Shown: positions 63,255 through 64,000 of the stretch, in pieces | How the letters are laid out: the number at the start of each line of letters is the position of its first letter | Numbering within the stretch: the stretch's first letter is position 1 | Assembly: GCF_003071065.1 (NCBI RefSeq) | Contig: NZ_QCXX01000004.1 | Coordinates: forward strand, 496,614-560,613 | Length of the DNA stretch: 64,000 nucleotides | From: Sphingobacterium athyrii | GTDB lineage: Bacteria > Bacteroidota > Bacteroidia > Sphingobacteriales > Sphingobacteriaceae | Reading direction: 5' to 3' | Position numbers and translations under genes: made by a program | Notes under the pieces: model-generated | The model's input: the letters and a program-made list of their open reading frames with translations, nothing else | The model's database searches: none | What the model was told of the DNA's origin: nothing

Positions 63255-64000
63255 GTTACGTTTTGCTGTCCGGAAATTTGAACCATTTGAGCGTGCCATG
63301 GAGAAATGTTGGGCAGCTTATCAGGAGGTATATCCATCGGATGTGGAGATGGAGTTTGTTCCGCTGGATTTAGAGGAATTAACAGCAGCTTTCTTTGAAA
63401 AGAAAGGCCTTAATAATGGCGATTGGGATATCATTCACATCAATACCGATTGGGTTGCACGTGCTTATGAAACCCAGGGTTTGTCGGTACTGGATAGTAT
63501 GATCGTACAAAATCCACCGGAAGACCTGAAAGGGGCTTGGCCAGAAAGCTTACAAGCTCTACAACGTTTTGACGAGCAAATATTTGGCCTGCCTTTTCAT
63601 GATGGTCCCGAATGCCTGGTTATTCGAAGAGATTTATTTGAAGATCCGCAGGAACAGACGCGTTTTCAGGTACGCTACGGAAAACCTTTGGCAATTCCAA
63701 AAACCTGGGCTGATTTTTTGACTGTTGTAGCATTTTTTACGCGGCCGGAAGATAACTTGTACGGGACAGTGTTCGCAGGCTACCCGGATGGGCATAATGC
63801 GGTATTTGATTTCTGTATTCAACTTTGGTCCCGCGGTGGAGATTTGCAGCAAGGCGACGTACCTGTTAAGTTGGATCAGCCGTTGGCTGTAGATGCATTG
63901 GATTTCTATCGTAGTTTATTTATGAAGGATAGCGGATTACATCCCGAATCGGCCAATTATGAATCCGTGCAGGCTGGTGCTGCCTTTGCGCGGGGTGAAG
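63247..64000 (+). CDS. Second solute-binding-protein-like protein without signal peptide (partial)
   Basis: The gene starts at ATG 63247 inside the CoA-transferase stop region and runs off the right edge, with 251 codons visible. It has the solute-binding-protein look: DIIHINTDWVARAYETQGLSVLD, IFGLPFHDGPECLVIRRDLFED, PKTWADFLTVVAFF and NAVFDFCIQLWSRGGDL. The start MDKLRFAVRKFEPFERAMEK lacks a signal peptide. It is not obviously close to the first SBP-like protein beyond the fold. The C-terminal half is missing, so no ligand can be inferred. The operon probably continues beyond the window. Confidence 0.75.
   Translation, partial: MDKLRFAVRKFEPFERAMEKCWAAYQEVYPSDVEMEFVPLDLEELTAAFFEKKGLNNGDWDIIHINTDWVARAYETQGLSVLDSMIVQNPPEDLKGAWPESLQALQRFDEQIFGLPFHDGPECLVIRRDLFEDPQEQTRFQVRYGKPLAIPKTWADFLTVVAFFTRPEDNLYGTVFAGYPDGHNAVFDFCIQLWSRGGDLQQGDVPVKLDQPLAVDALDFYRSLFMKDSGLHPESANYESVQAGAAFARGE

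Noticed and set aside
59794..64000. An ordinary ABC sugar importer.
   Set aside because: Neither SBP-like protein has a signal peptide, and no permease or ATPase is visible. The neighbours are CoA-transferases.
1..64000. CRISPR arrays, insertion sequences, prophage genes, tRNA or rRNA genes.
   Set aside because: No repeated spacers, transposase-like proteins, integrase or RNA-gene signatures were seen in either strand.

Overview
The window looks like the chromosome of a Bacteroidota bacterium, most likely a Sphingobacterium or close relative. The evidence is two SusC/SusD pairs, dense runs of exported glycoside hydrolases on one strand with many TAATG gene junctions, lipoprotein signals, moderate to low GC, and matches to the Bacteroidota -7 promoter motif TAnnTTTG. 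The genus is inferred from protein style, not proven. No rRNA, tRNA, insertion sequence, phage gene or CRISPR array was seen.

Layout. (1) 1-815, minus strand: the start of a cyclic-nucleotide-binding/DUF294-type protein and a DEDDh exonuclease, both housekeeping. (2) 981-19363, plus strand: first half of a very large pectin utilization locus: an alpha-galacturonidase/GH67N-like enzyme, an MGH1-like hydrolase, GH28, GH95, a GH2 with malectin domain, DUF3826, and SusC/SusD pair 1, closed by a hairpin terminator. (3) 19484-46060, plus strand: two tandem PL1 pectate lyases, a DUF6298-like two-domain protein, GH140, two GH43-type propellers, two BNR-propeller proteins, an SASA esterase, a GH2, two GH78 rhamnosidases, an alpha/beta hydrolase with an STN-like N-domain, an exported isomerase-like TIM barrel and a second GH28. 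(4) 46166-58632, plus strand: another GH2, SusC/SusD pair 2, a GH141-like beta-helix fused to an L-rhamnose mutarotase domain, a Gfo/Idh/MocA oxidoreductase and a sodium:solute symporter. (5) 58639-64000: an IclR regulator (minus) divergent from a compact plus-strand operon of solute-binding-protein-like, CoA-transferase III, CoA-transferase III, solute-binding-protein-like (cut by the window end).

How the genes work together. Regions 2 to 4 are best read as one rhamnose- and galacturonate-rich pectin degradome (RG-I and/or RG-II related). PL1 and GH28 cut the galacturonan backbone. GH78, GH95, GH2, GH43-type, GH140 and GH141-like enzymes strip side chains. Esterases deacylate. The two SusCD pairs import oligosaccharides, and the mutarotase fusion, oxidoreductase and symporter handle released monosaccharides. 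The combination of GH140, GH141-like, GH95, GH78, GH2, GH28 and PL1 recalls the Bacteroides thetaiotaomicron RG-II locus, but several RG-II signature families were not recognised, so the exact substrate is open. No hybrid two-component or ECF regulator is present for this locus.

Region 5 is the strangest part. Two paralogous CaiB/BaiF-type CoA-transferases sit between two solute-binding-protein-like genes that lack any signal peptide, with no ABC permease or ATPase in view. The two SBP/CoA-transferase junctions share the same 8-nt overlap. The divergent promoter region carries a perfect 12-bp inverted repeat over a -7 box and a separate 12-bp palindrome. This is the best candidate here for an undescribed system.
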